DNA of 64,000 bases from Bactrocera neohumeralis (GCF_024586455.1 NC_065923.1:40906370-40970369); one strand, 5' to 3'. Counted from the first letter of the stretch, positions 11,238 to 22,679 are shown. Translations and numbers: made by a program. The notes: generated by a model not told the origin, from the sequence alone.

Positions 11238-13286
11238 ATGTTCAAATTGGTAAGCAGCTGAAGGATATTCAAGGATATGCAAGGAATAGTGATTTTTGAT
11301 TTTGTGTGTGCTGGAAAAATATATTTGTGATATTTTGTGTTAAAAAAGAAAATTTGTGGAATGTTTTGTGAAATATGGGCTTTAAAGAGATACGTTCTTT
11401 ATTTTATTTTCCTTTTTTTTTCTTTTTTTGAAAACCAAACTATATATCGAAAAATATACTGTACTATATTCAGGGTATATTTATGCATGTTTAAAGAAAA
11501 CACAGTGATATTTTTGCAAATATTAAAATTTATTCAAAAACAGGCCCTCCAATGCTGCAGTGATTCCTGCCTTTTCCGTGGATAAAACTTAGAAACAAAA
11601 AATCCACGTTAAACTAGAAGATATTATTCGTAGTATAATAATCGAAAAAGATTAAAAAAATTATAGATTTGATTTGGCGCTGTTTAAAATTAATTATACC
11701 TCGAATATTGGTTCCTTTTGGCCTACCAAAGTTCGATTTTTCATTACTAATAGATCATTATATGAAAAGGCAGACAAAAATTAAATTATGATCAGATTTT
11801 CTCTTTTCCGAGCGGCTACTCTTTAAGTGACTGTAACTCAGAAACTATTCAAAATATCGATTTCAAATTTTAGTATGATATTTTTAAATATATAAGCTAT
11901 AGAAATAGATATGAAATTACTAGTTAAGCTTCTTAAATCAAATCTTAAAACTTTTTTAAGAGATTACATGGGTTTCCTTGGGTAAAAAACAGCCTTCTTT
12001 CAACAATTTTTTCTTGTATAAAAATTAAATTTTTTATGAGAATCTTTTATTCTTACAAACATACATTATTAGCAAAGAAATTCTGAAATTTTTGAAAAAA
12101 AAATATTTTAAACTCGGCCATTGCGATGCCATTTCCGGTGACCACTCGGAAAAAAGATGCGCCCGCGTTGGCAGGATAACACCTTACAGGATCATCTAAA
12201 GTGAAAAAATACGTGTAAAACCTTAATTTAGAACGAAGGACGAAGGAAATAACTGAAAAATGAATTTTTGACAGACATTTTTACAAAAAGTTGTAATCGA
12301 AAAAATTTTCGTCCAAGTCTTTAAGAATTGTATTATAAAGACCAGTGTAAAATTTTATGAAGATCGGTTGCGAAGCTCTCGAAATCTTGAGAACCGACTT
12401 TAAAAATACAGTTTAGAGAAAAACGCATTTAAAGACGACACACTTGGCCTACCTAGCCTCGAGCGGACAAGTTCTCAAGGCTGTATCTCCCAAACTAAAA
12501 CCGAGATCAACTTGAAAATTTAGGGAAAACTTCTAGAGGTGTTGTAGAATTTAATAAGACAAAAAAAATTAGATTTTTTGAAAGCCGTAAACTCATGTAA
12601 CCCCTTAAGTAATCATTCGGATTAAAAGTTGTTAAACAGTTTAATATAGATCAAAAATATTAAGAAGAGTTCTTTAAAAATTTAATTAAAATTAAATAAG
12701 TACATTATTATTGAAACTTTAGTAAGTAAAATAAAAAAATAAAGTAAAGTAAAATCATTAATAATATTATTTTTATATTCGATAATCTTTCCTGCATTGT
12801 AAAATACAAAAATTTAAAAAAATATTTTCCATAATATTTTCATTAAAAAAATATTAAAATTATTACGTCAACAATTTTCAGATCGTTACTCTGTCTGCAC
12901 TCTGCGCCGTTGCCTCCGCCGGCTACCTTGGTGGCTATGGACTCGGCGGTCTTAGCGGACATGGTGGTCTAGGCTATGGTTTGGGTTATAGCGGCTACAG
13001 TGGCATTGTTGCACCAGCTTACCATGCACCCGCCATTGTGGCACCCGCACCAATTGTGAAGACCTACAGCGCGCCCATCGTTGCCGCTCCAGTGGTGAAG
13101 ACCATCGCGCCATTGGCCACATCATATGCCAACACCTACAAAGTGGCCACCAAGGCTATTCCAGTAGTGCATGCCGCACCTGCTCTGGTGCAAGCTGCGC
13201 CAGCTGTTTATGCCGCACCCGCTTACCACGGTTCCTTGGGAGGTTATGGTCTGAACTATGGCTATGGTCATGGTTTGTTGCATTAA
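11238..13286 (+). CDS. CPLCA/retinin-like cuticular protein, copy 2; join(11238..11249,12882..13286)
   Basis: Tandem paralogue of the gene at 3112-3838, same strand, with an intact predicted product of 138 residues. Exon 1 codes MFKL and ends at GTAAGC (11250). The intron is 1,632 bp, against 292 bp in copy 1, and holds a dispersed repeat (12121-12605). The acceptor is TTTTCAG and exon 2 starts at 12882 in phase 0. Domains are as in copy 1: signal peptide 1-17, Gly/Tyr block 18-45, Ala/Val/Pro block with TSYANTYKV, Gly/Tyr tail. It differs from copy 1 by Ile20Leu, His108Gln and loss of the six residues QTSSTY. Exon 2 is about 95% identical between copies, mostly with silent changes, which argues for a functional gene. 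The promoter and polyA signal are present. Confidence 0.9.
11250..12120 (+). other. First half of the long intron of cuticle gene copy 2
   Basis: AT-rich intronic sequence with no resemblance to the 292 bp intron of copy 1 beyond the donor site. The small open frame at 11337-11585 is AT-biased with no domain and is not called. Confidence 0.5.
12121..12605 (+). repeat. Dispersed non-coding repeat 'R1', copy A (in intron)
   Basis: The repeat starts around 'ggcaggataacaccttacagg', followed by 'atcatctaaagtgaaaaa'. Further on come 'atgaagatcggttg', 'gagaaaaacgcatttaaagacg', 'caaggctgtatctccc', 'gatcaacttgaaaatttagg' and the end 'ccgtaaactcatgtaacccc'. The same blocks in the same order are found at 34497-34975, 48470-48890 and 51760-52040. 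There is no coding capacity, no clear terminal inverted repeat, and I do not recognise a named family. Confidence 0.8.
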
Positions 13287-13686
13287 GGAGTGAATTTGAA
13301 GAGAAAATGGTGAAATGATCGTGTGGACAAGGATATGACAACGGCTAATGACTAATCTAACGTTAAAAAAAAACATAAAACTAATGCCAGCACAAGAAGG
13401 TGTACGGCGCGTGCCGTAGAGCTTTGTAATGTGAGAAAACATTTTCTGATATTGATTTTGCCAGCAGCGCAAATTCTTTGAGAGAGACTGGAGTGAGTAC
13501 ATAATGCAGACTATTCATAGAAATAAGAACAGCGAGCACTCAAGTGGTAGCCACTTTTGCAGTGAGTGAGCAGAGCTGAGCAGAAACTACTTAACTGCCA
13601 ACAACCGACGAGTATTCTTTTCCGCAGAGGTTTTGTTTGTTTGTTTCGTGTGTTAAATTTTGAGCCTAATTTTTAAGTATTTTTGT

Positions 13687-13692
13687 AATAAA
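13687..13692 (+). terminator. Polyadenylation signal of cuticle gene copy 2
   Basis: AATAAA lies 401 bp after the stop codon, in a block shared with the 3' flank of copy 1 (a 'taatttttaagtattttt' type sequence just before the signal). Confidence 0.65.
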
Positions 13693-13699
13693 TTGTTGA

Positions 13700-14790
13700 A
13701 ACGAAATCGAAACATTGTTTAACTACCCAATTGTAAAAATCGAAACTGCCTTTCAATGAAATCGGGGAAGCGCATTTCAGCAAACAATAAATCATTTCGC
13801 ATTCAAGCATAGTTCCGTTTCTGCAGCAGTATTTAAAGCAAGTAAATAGAAGGCGGTCTCAACAAAAGACTGTAGCAACGAACCTCAAACTCCACGCCAC
13901 ACGCCACTTAAAACTACATTACTCGGTCCAATAATTCGTTGCTATGCGTAGGAAAGTCCATCGGTTTCACCGCCAATAAATTATACGAACCGAAGAATTG
14001 CATAATCTGCAGTTGCAGCACTGCTTTAATAATGCGTACTTTCAACTCTTTCAAAAATCAAATCAAATGTTAACGGCCTATACGCCGTTTATTAAGCAGC
14101 TAATTTATTAGCCAGCTGTGCCCCCAATTGTGGCATTTAGCGCTGCTTTAATCAGCGTTTGATTCTTGCACCCACACCGCCTACTTATCAATGCAACAAC
14201 GACAAGTTGCAATTTATGAGCATAAATATGTTTGTTTTTGTTGTTTTATTGTTGCGCACTGTCTGCTCGATGTCTGCATTGCACCGTTGCATATCATCAA
14301 CTCGCAATCGCTGCAACTAAACAATACCACCATTCATGCAACAAAAGCATTTGCATTCAACATGTTGTGGGTGCTGGCGGCGCATGCCGATTTCCCAAAG
14401 AAAAACATTTTTTCAGCTGTCACAACTGTAATTTACATAAAACAACGACCTTGATTCGCACAATTAGCTTATGAGACAAGATGTTGCTTTTTTTTACCGC
14501 ACGGTTATATGCGGCTAATCGGCGAAGTAGATTGGTTAAATTTGCTTAGATAAAAGAGACAATAAAAGTCGTGCTTCGGCGATTTCTTGCCTTTTGCACT
14601 TTTACTTTTTAAAACTGTTAGTTGGTGACCGCGAACTGCTCGCTTGTTTTCAAGAACTACTATTGTTTGTGGACTGTCACGAAATCTAAGTAAGAAAATT
14701 TTTTAATCGGTGTTTATATTTTGTATCAGAAATAATTTTCTGCTGTTGGAAAATATATAAATGTACACATACATATATATGTGGTTATGA
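13700..14790. other. Intergenic, no gene seen
   Basis: Sequence of normal complexity without repeats or a convincing coding frame. The open frames at 14191-14454 overlap in several phases and have no domain. It could hold regulatory DNA. Confidence 0.4.
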
Positions 14791-14794
14791 CTTA

Positions 14795-15085
14795 ACATTA
14801 TTGTTACACCCAGAACAGTTTGCCATGATGTTTGTAGCACCCAATGGAAACCACAAGCACCCTATACGAGTAAAGTGTATAAGTAAATGATCAGCGTGAG
14901 AGCTGAGTCGTTCTATCCCTATTCAACTGGCCGCTCTTCCGCAAGTCCGTCTGTCCGTACGACTATATATATTAAAACTACGCCCAGTTTTTGAGGCATC
15001 GATCTGAAATTTTTGCATCCGTACTTTCCCCACCAATAAGCTGCTCATTTGTCGGAACGGCCGATACTGCTGCAATGTCATGTTC
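14795..15085 (+). repeat. GTCY/DINE-1-like repeat
   Basis: The order is as in the copy at 20165: 'ttgttacacccaga', a 'gtataagtaaatgatcagcgtg' type block, 'gctgagtcg', a short 'gtccgtctgtccgtac' core, 'tgaggcatcgatctgaaatttttgca', and 'agctgctcatttgtcggaacggccgata'. It abuts a DD41D transposon on the right. Confidence 0.65.
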
Positions 15086-15094
15086 GATATTCGT

Positions 15095-16090
15095 ACGAAG
15101 TTCGTCAATCCTCGCTGGCTTGTTGGCATAGATCATACACTTGACTTAGCCCCACAAGAAAAAGTGTAAGGGCGTCAAATCGGACGACCGAGGCGGCCAT
15201 TTGAGTGGGCCTTTTCATGAGATAACACGTTCACCAAACTTGGTTTCAATAAATCATTTGTGACTTTCGCTGTGTGACTTGTGGCGCCGTCCTGATGGAA
15301 CCACATATTGTCCAAGCCCATATCATCCAATTCGGGCCAAAAATATTCGGTTATCATTGAGCGATAGCGATTCCCATTTACAGTAACGTGCCGGTCTTGG
15401 TCATCACGAAAAAGTGCGGCCCAACGACAGCGCCGGCCCATAAGCCGCACCAAACCATCATTTTCCGGGATACAATGGTGATTTATGCAGTACATGTGGA
15501 TTGGTGTATGACCAATAACGCATAATTTGCTTAATGACGAAGCCATTTATCATAAATGAGCCACATCTCTGAAAATGATTTTTAGATGAAAATACGAATC
15601 AGTTTCAAGCCATTTATTAAGAAATGAGCCTCATCTCTGAAGATGAATATTCGATGAAAATCCGAATCAATTTCAAGTTATTGCTCAGCCCAATCCACAA
15701 ACATACGATGATTCTGGTGGTCAAGCGATCCTTCTTCTTGCGTCAATTTGATCTTGTAAGGATGTAGGCCAAGATCTTTTCGCGAAATTCGCCACAACGA
15801 CGTCACAGAGATGCCCAACGCTTGAGAACGACGTGTGAGAAACTGATTTGGGTCTTCCTCAATTGATGCGCTAACGGCAGCAATATTCTCGACACTTCGG
15901 GCACTTCTTTGTCTCACTGGCTCGGGAACATTTTCAAATGGTTCCCCTAGAAGCTCTATTGTTGTTCTGACATAACGATTATGATGACCATAAATTGGAT
16001 GTTGCGCTCTTAAAGTTGAGGCCACAGACTGTGAATTTCGGTATTAAATTTTTATAATTTCGACTCGTTGTTGGATCGTATATCTTTCCA
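15095..16090 (-). mobile_element. DD41D Tc1/mariner transposon, degenerate transposase
   Basis: On the minus strand the N-terminal half (16025-15678) contains a helix-turn-helix region (RSVENIAAVSASIEEDPNQF, RRSQALGISVTSLWRI) and DLGLHPYKIKLTQE. The catalytic half (15546-15175) has DRHVTVNGNRYRSMITEYFWPELDDMGLDNMWFHQDGATSHTA with the second Asp. In the shifted frame downstream it reads WPPRSSDLTPLHFFLWG, where the third catalytic Asp (41 residues after the second) is His. A stop after ERVIS and frameshifts near 15660 and 15250 make it inactive. The class is IS630-Tc1-mariner; I assign DD41D (rosa-like) by counting spacing. Confidence 0.85.
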
Positions 16091-16099
16091 TGATGAAGT

Positions 16100-17045
16100 G
16101 GCAAGCCATACTGAAGTAAAATGTCAAAAGAGCGTGAAGAATATGTTGTCTTTTGCTGTCACTATTCGTTTACTTTTGTAGTGTCCCTATTGAAACCCCG
16201 AAGAGTCTATACATCTCAATGGTTTTGGGACGAGGTATATTTTTTAAGTGATTCTGGAGGATAAAATATGCCAGTATAAAAATAAACCTGTAGTATTCAC
16301 ATTACTTAAAAAAGTTTATCACTACCCCGAAATCTAGTCGATTTTCCACCTTTATGGTATATATTGCCGGGTACATATGGAATTCTTAAAACTCTGGAAC
16401 TATTTATCGAGCTCCAAACTTAACCAGGAATTGGAATTCTAAGTTCCGATATGCAGCTTGGGTCGTAATTCAAAAGAAGTTTGGGTGAGTCATCTGTAGC
16501 GATCGCTTCGTTAACTCTATTTCAGACTGTCGTGTCTTTCATGGATTGACAGTTGCCATCAAGGTAGCTGTGTTTATCCACCGGAACGTCAGCAAAGTTC
16601 AACCGCTGTTGTACAGCTTTTAATTGAACACAATCCAATAGGTGCACATGAGGTTATGATTTGTAGCTTCATTATGGCCACCAATTAATTAAAGTTTTCG
16701 TTGGATTGAGGGTAAAAGAGCTTGGATGTTATACTGCCCTAATCGATATTAACCAAAGTGCTTTGCCAATGAAGGTCTACTGATTTGTACTCGTAGTTAA
16801 CAGCAGAAAACGGGATTCCACCATAATTTTAATTAATGTAATATAAGAGACCTAAACAAGATGTGAAAAAGAAAAAAGTTAGATGAACTATTATTTCACA
16901 TAGGTGTTCTTCCTAAGCAAAGGACGGAGTTTTCGATTGAAGTACATATTTTCCTTTGCAAAATAACCATAACACAATCCGTATTTCATAACAAATGAGA
17001 ATAAAAATGTATTTTCCATGGATAGAGACCAGGCTTGAAAACATA
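16100..17045. other. Intergenic, no gene seen
   Basis: Moderately complex sequence, possibly containing old unidentifiable repeat remnants. No coding frame or terminal repeat is supported. Confidence 0.4.
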
Positions 17046-17048
17046 ATA

Positions 17049-17645
17049 CAGGGTTTGTTCGGAAAGTAATAGGCTGGACAAGGAAGCACAAAAATTCTGG
17101 CATTGAACCAATCAATATAATTTTTTTAAACTTTCAAAATAGGCTCCATCTGCGTCGATGCGGCGCTGTCAGCGCGATTTCTAAACATTGAAAGCGTCAC
17201 GAAAGGCAGTCTCCGGAATAGCCTTGAGAGCCGAGGTGCATGTTGCTTGGATCCTCTTTATCGTCTTAAAATGCTTGCCTTTCAATCGACTTTTCTCAAG
17301 CAAGGAAACAAAATAAGTCCCTCATAATTCCCGTCCTGCATCTGGTGCATAGGCGGCTGACGGAAGCGATGAGATTCCACATATTCAAATTTTCTTGAAA
17401 GACTTCCACTGGCCGCAAATTCTGGTCGTCAGTGGAACTTTTGGACCATCTTTGCGCACACCTAGCGCATATTGAAGTGATCGGTCACAATGTCATGAAC
17501 CACAGATTTTGATAAATTCAACATCTGTGTAGTTAAACGAATACTTAGTCATCGGCCTGAGTTCAAAACTTTGCGCACACGAATCACATTGCCGGTGTTT
17601 GTCGAGGTCGCAGGTCTCACAGCAGTTCCAAGTTTATATGTTAGC
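17049..17645 (-). mobile_element. Mariner (DD34D) 3' portion, degenerate
   Basis: The outer end is CAGGGTTTGTTCGGAAAGTA after a TA at 17047, a mariner terminal repeat also seen at 32745 and, inverted, at 28721. On the minus strand the first coding part corresponds to the transposase C-terminus (a W-x-R-x-x-R-R-I-D-A-D-G-A-Y-F pattern near 17140-17180). Later blocks (17380-17640) match 28220-28350, the helix-turn-helix part of the same family, so the catalytic centre between them is deleted. Confidence 0.75.
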
Positions 17646-17876
17646 AGGTATATATATGATATATCGTTTTTCGACTTTTCATCTGATAAATCAATAAATT
17701 TTATCGATCTTTGGACATGTTTTTATCAAATATTGCATATTTTAGTCATAAATATGAGTTACATCGGTAATGTATATTTCTAATATATTATTTGCGATTT
17801 TCTGGTTGACTGCTTCTATGTATGCCCAATATATTATTTTAAGTTTATACAAGGGCCTTGGTTGGGCTTATATGTA

Positions 17877-19165
17877 CAGGGGGCTTTCCACAGTAAACAG
17901 GACTTTTTGAATCTAGCGCCCCCTGGTGGTGCCATCTATATGTCGACTTATGCGAATCTGCCATCTTTATCGATTTCCCGTGAGAATTTCATGACATTTC
18001 ATTAATTGGAAGTGAAGTTATTGCGTTTTTAGTGTCAGTATGTTTGTATTATCGTTGCGAAAATGAGCTTCGAACAAAGTGCCGGCATTAAATTTTGTTT
18101 TAAAATTGGTAAAACTTTTACTGAAACGTTTCAATTGACGAAAGAAGTTTGTGGCGAAGATTATTTATCCCGTAGCAGAATATATGCATATGGTTTCAAC
18201 GTTTTCATCTGATCGTGATACATAAATGACGATCAAGATGTGTGCCAATCAAAATCCGTGTTCATCGGAAATTCCATCGAAACTGTGCGTGAATTCGTCA
18301 AAAATCAGCCGAAATCATCATTGAAATTCATGGAAATGGAATTAAACATCTCCAAAACATCGATTTATCGCATTTTGACCGAACTTTTGGGCTTACGAAT
18401 GGTGTGTTCACGATTTGTTCCGCTCAAATTGACTAATGACCAAAAATTGGTCAGAATCCAACATTCGAAGGACATCATTAAATAAATCAAAATGGACAAA
18501 AACTTGCTTACAATATTCTGACTGGTAACGAAACGTGGTGTTTCCAATATGATCCCAAAACGAAACCCCAAAGTGCTGAATGGGAGGCACCGGACGAGCC
18601 GAAACCCAAAAAATCGCGCTTGGAGAAGTCAAAAGTGAAGACAATGTTGTCTTGTTATTATGATTCCAAGGGTATTGCCCACAAAAAATTTGTTCCACCC
18701 AGCCAAAACGTTAATGCGGTATTCTACCTTGGAGTTTTGAAGCATTTGGTACGCCGTATTGCACGTGTTCGGCCCGAATTCGCGAAGATGACGACCGAAT
18801 AATGTGCTCTCATCGATCGACGCTTGTGACCGATTATTTGACCAAAAATCACATTTTAACCATTAACCACTCCCCGTATTCACCTGATATGGCACCGTGC
18901 GACTTCTTCCTTTTCAGAAAAATGCATTTGCACATGAAAGGAAAGCGTTATGCAGACGTAGAGGCCACTCAAAAGGCTTGCACCGGCATACTGGCGGTCA
19001 TACCGGCCAACGAGCTAAAACACTCGTTCGACATGCTTTTTGACCGTGCAAAAAGCTAAATTGAAGCAGAAAGAGACTATTTTGAATAAAATAAATTGAT
19101 TTTGTCGAAAAAACTATTTGTTCTATTTTTGTTTTTAAGTCCTGTTTACTTTGGAACGCATCTTG
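17877..19165 (+). mobile_element. Full-length but dead mariner (DD34D) transposon with TIRs and TA target
   Basis: The element is 1,289 bp. Terminal inverted repeats match at 24 of 29 positions (17877-17905 against 19137-19165), and both ends are flanked by TA. The transposase ORF starts at 18063 (MSFEQSAGIKFCFKIGKTFT) and ends AKS-stop at 19059. It includes the HTH segment SLKFMEMELNISKTSIYRIL, the GDETW motif changed to GNETW (first catalytic Asp lost), KIKT-type KVKTMLSCYYDSKGIAHKKF, and NHSPYSPDMAPCDFFLF with the third Asp. Counting from the expected second Asp gives DD34D. Frameshifts near 18205, 18485 and 18790 and the lost HDNAP motif make it non-autonomous. Confidence 0.9.
18063..19059 (+). 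pseudogene. Mariner transposase pseudogene
   Basis: This is the broken coding region of the element at 17877-19165. It has open segments at 18063-18211, 18240-18485, 18620-18802 and 18802-19059, in different phases. It would have encoded a cut-and-paste DDD transposase with an N-terminal paired-like HTH DNA-binding domain. The first Asp is Asn, the second Asp motif is scrambled, and the third is kept. Confidence 0.88.
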
Positions 19166-19169
19166 TATA

Positions 19170-20110
19170 TAACATATCGTATCAGTGCAGAGGCTAAGGG
19201 TTTGACTAAATTCAACTTTTAGCTCTTCTTACTTGTTAAATACAAAGTTTCCACAACACTTGAAAGTATTGCACTTTGGTTACACTTACTGGTATAAACA
19301 TAATTTACAAACAGCAAATCTTACAGTCTGTATTATATATTTAGCAACCGCTGTACATCGATCACTTCGTTCACACATGCACATACAATATGGAAATACG
19401 CATATTGAGGCAGATGGGTTGATGATCGTGCTTAGTGTTAAGCTATCAAGCGCCCTCTAGCGGAAATAATTCAATTTAAGCTCTTATAAAGCCCAACTTC
19501 AAAGATTTGGCATTATTACCTAAAGATGTCGCTGTGCTTTCAAGCTCAGTTTCATGGTTTAAGCTAGACATTTGCATATATGAAATGCATAAGTCAAAAA
19601 TTACTTTATAACTGCTGCAGCTGATTACCACACAAGCGTTAAAACATGATTCAATAATTAATTAAAATATCGTTCATGCATAGTTCTCTTAATTCATTAT
19701 CACTTCTGTAGCTTTTCAGCTGCATAAGACTATTATAAATATGTTATTCATATTTATTTGTCGGAATATTATACCATTCTGTAACTGTCATCGCACAGTG
19801 CTTACAATATCGTCATTCCACACTTGCAATTTGCCATTTCTTTTCTCTGCATACAGCTTCGTGTAATTGTCGCTATGCAAATGATTACGAGTCGTCAATG
19901 AATGAAGTGAATAACCAGAGTCTCAACTATAGGGGTTCAAAAGGCTTGTAAAACATCTTGATTATAACGGTTTGTTGAAAATATATATGATAAAATTGGT
20001 TGATTAAATTAAGTAATTAAAAATTTTTTAACTATATAAATTTTCTTTACTTGAAGAATTTTCTTACTGTTCAAGAAGTCAATAAATATGGACCAGAGTC
20101 CCCGTAAAGT
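19170..20110. other. Intergenic, no gene seen
   Basis: AT-rich, no supported gene. A short stretch at 19200-19235 ('agctcttcttacttgtta') looks like the inverted start of the Helentron-like repeats found at 36238, but it is too short to call. Confidence 0.4.
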
Positions 20111-20112
20111 TA

Positions 20113-21713
20113 ACCAAATGGTCGAAAAAGTCTTTTCGTGTTTCTTATCAAACTTTAACTTATTTGTATACCCTAAACAGGGTATATTAAGTTTGTCACG
20201 AAGTTTGTAACACCCAGAAGGAAGCGTCGGAGACCCCATAAAGTATATATATAAATGATCAGTATGTTGACCTGAGTCGATTTAGCCATGTCCGTCTGTC
20301 TGTCTGTCTGTCTGTATATGTACGAACTAGTCCCTCAGGTTTTAAGATATCGTTTTGAAATTTTGCAAAAATCATTTTCTCTTCAAGAAGCTGCTCATTT
20401 GTCGGAACTGCCGATATCGGACCACTATAACATATAGCTGTTATACAAACTGAACGATCGGAATCAAGGGCTTGTAGGGAAAACTTTCACATTTGACGTG
20501 GTATCTTCACGAAACTTGACATGGATTACTGCTTAAGTATCGAACTATAGCCTATAGTCCATAAAACTGAATGATCAATCAAATTTTATTGGCAAACTTC
20601 CTCATTTGACGATATATGTATCTTCACGAAATTTGGTATGAGTTATTGTTCATAGAAATAATGTAATATCGGAAGAACGATAAAGCTAGAGACATTATTC
20701 CATCAGTGTATAACTTTTCTGGTTTCTCGGCGAAAAACTACGACAAGTAATTTTCACAGGCTTCTATTGAAGCTAAGTTACTCCATTTAGGGAGTACTGC
20801 ATTGACGACAACAAACGGTAGCGCGATGGTGCAAGGTCAGGTCTGTATGTTGGATGCATCAGAACTTCCCAGCCAAGCTCTCCCCAGTTTTTGCCGAGAA
20901 TCAAAGATGTGTGTGAACTACGCGTTATGATGGAAGACGAGCGAAAATATCGCAAGGCTTTTTTGACAACCAATATCTTCACGAAACTCGTTTTACCAGG
21001 CTGGAGTAGCTCATAATGGATGATTCCTTTCCAATCACACCAAACACTCAGCATAACCTTTCGAGGCGTCATCCTTGGCTTTCCGACCATTTGTGATCTT
21101 TTTCAGTCATTATTGTCGTATATAATCCACTTTTCGTCTTCTGTTACCATTCGCTGCAGAATTCGATTTCATTTCGTTTCAGCAAAGAATCGCAGATATT
21201 AATTTTTAATTTTTCATAGTCTATTCATGTGGTACCCAAAGCCATCTATTTTTAAATGGTTCAAAACCGTTTGATGATGAATGTTAAGTTCCTTAGCGAT
21301 GTCATGGCTGCTTATATGACGGTCCTGGGCAACCTTTTCCATAATTTCAACGATAGGTCGACCAGAACGAAATTGCCAGAACGGCAGCGAGCGAACCATT
21401 TTTGTGTTACACAAACAGCATCGTCTCCGTAAGCTTCACAAATTTCATTGGTGGCTTTCGTGGCATTCTTCCCTTTTTTTACAAAAGTTTCAATATATAG
21501 CGAATTTCTTCATTATTTTCACTCATTTTTGAAGAACTGGAACTTTTTTCAACTTTCCCAAATTTATTTATTTTTTTTGTTAATTGAACTTTAAAATCTC
21601 ACCTTTCCAACACTACATGGTATGACACAATGTGATTGGTAGCACTGAAGATATACGACTACAACGACATATGTATATTGACAAAATATGAAAAGACTTT
21701 TTCGACTACCCAA
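20113..21713 (-). mobile_element. Mauritiana-like mariner with both TIRs, split by a GTCY repeat
   Basis: The termini share 'gtcgaaaaagtcttttc' (20121 on the + strand; 21690-21706 inverted) and lie next to TA at 20111 and 21714. On the minus strand the N-terminal segment (21414-21214) has SGRPIVEIMEKVAQDRHISS and AKELNIHHQTVLNHLK (HTH). The catalytic part (21090-20773) has KVMLSVWCDWKGIIHYELLQ and WELGWEVLMHP-like sequence, then PDLAPSRYRLL, where Arg replaces the third catalytic Asp. A C-terminal FFAEKPEKLYTDGIM-like piece follows to about 20700. The GTCY repeat at 20165-20700 interrupts the 3' end. Stops and frameshifts make it dead. Confidence 0.85.
20165..20700 (+). repeat. GTCY/DINE-1-like repeat nested in a mariner
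   Basis: This is the best copy of the family. Landmarks are 'gggtatattaagtttgtcac', 'gtaacacccagaaggaagcg', 'ataaatgatcagtatg', 'ctgagtcgatttagccatgt', a (GTCT)n run at 20292-20314, 'taagatatcgttttgaaattttgca', 'agctgctcatttgtcggaac', and 'ccgatatcgg'. A GTCY microsatellite core is typical of mini-me/DINE-1 Helentron-derived repeats; the family name is inferred. It lies between the two parts of the mariner at 20113-21713. Confidence 0.75.
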
Positions 21714-21715
21714 TA

Positions 21716-22675
21716 CCGTATATATGTATAACATATATATACCTTATATATGATATATATACTTATATGAGAGGACCTGCCTATTAAAAGCTGATTTCTA
21801 ACAAATAATACTTTTAATGAGGTCTGTTTACCAACAGAAAATATAATAGAGACTAGTCACTGTTTATCGAGAGGCGTCCGTCACATTTTGAGAGAGTCTA
21901 TTTGGAACCTACAACAAGTACATTTCATTAAAGTGAAGGTCTGCTATTTCATAAAACATAATTGTATCACTATCATTCTTAAAGTAATCCTTAATGATTT
22001 TCTTAAGTACACATCTAGAATGTAAATTTACGCATCACCAATGCATCCTCTTAGCCGGTTGCTGTGCCCATAAATGCATTCCGTTTGCGGTCAATGTCCG
22101 GCTTATTGCCCTTGAAGTAGTGTTAACAATGTAGAGCCCAACAGCGCAGCAGCTAAGGCACTGAATATTCAACAACGACCCATCAGTCGTTGCAAACAGC
22201 AAGTGAAAGGCGCGTGTGATCAATGAAAATGTGCGTTGCTCTGTGATGGAGTGGTCGGAGGGAAGGGACGCTGCGCTCAGCAAATGCAGTTAAAAATGCA
22301 ATATCCTTCAACTGTTGCCGGCGTCGACCATAGCCTTGTGCCGGACATTGCCCCTTTTGAGTTGATATGTTGATTAACTGTTATTTATTTATTATCTCGC
22401 TGGAATAAAATCTCTTTTTATTGAATGAATATAAACAAGAGCCTTAATTTGTATTTTATCTGCAGTTGGTGGTATGAGCTACGACGCAATTACATATGTT
22501 CTTATACACTGTGTCGATATATTATATAATTAGTTTGTAGTTGTTGTGAAAATGCAACAATTTCTGATTTTTGGATTTCCTTACAAAGAATTTGTTTACA
22601 AAAATTTATTTTTCTTTTTTAGTTGTCTTAATATTGTAATAAGAATTATTTTACTTGTGTAGTATGTGTGCGAAG
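21716..22675. other. Intergenic, no gene seen
   Basis: Includes a short (TA)-rich patch at 21716-21770. The minus-strand open frame at 22035-22283 has no recognisable domain. No supported gene. Confidence 0.4.
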
Positions 22676-22679
22676 TTTG

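Noticed and set aside
13122..13502. 126-codon open frame on the minus strand
   Set aside because: Antisense shadow of cuticle gene copy 2 plus its 3' UTR; no signal peptide or domain.
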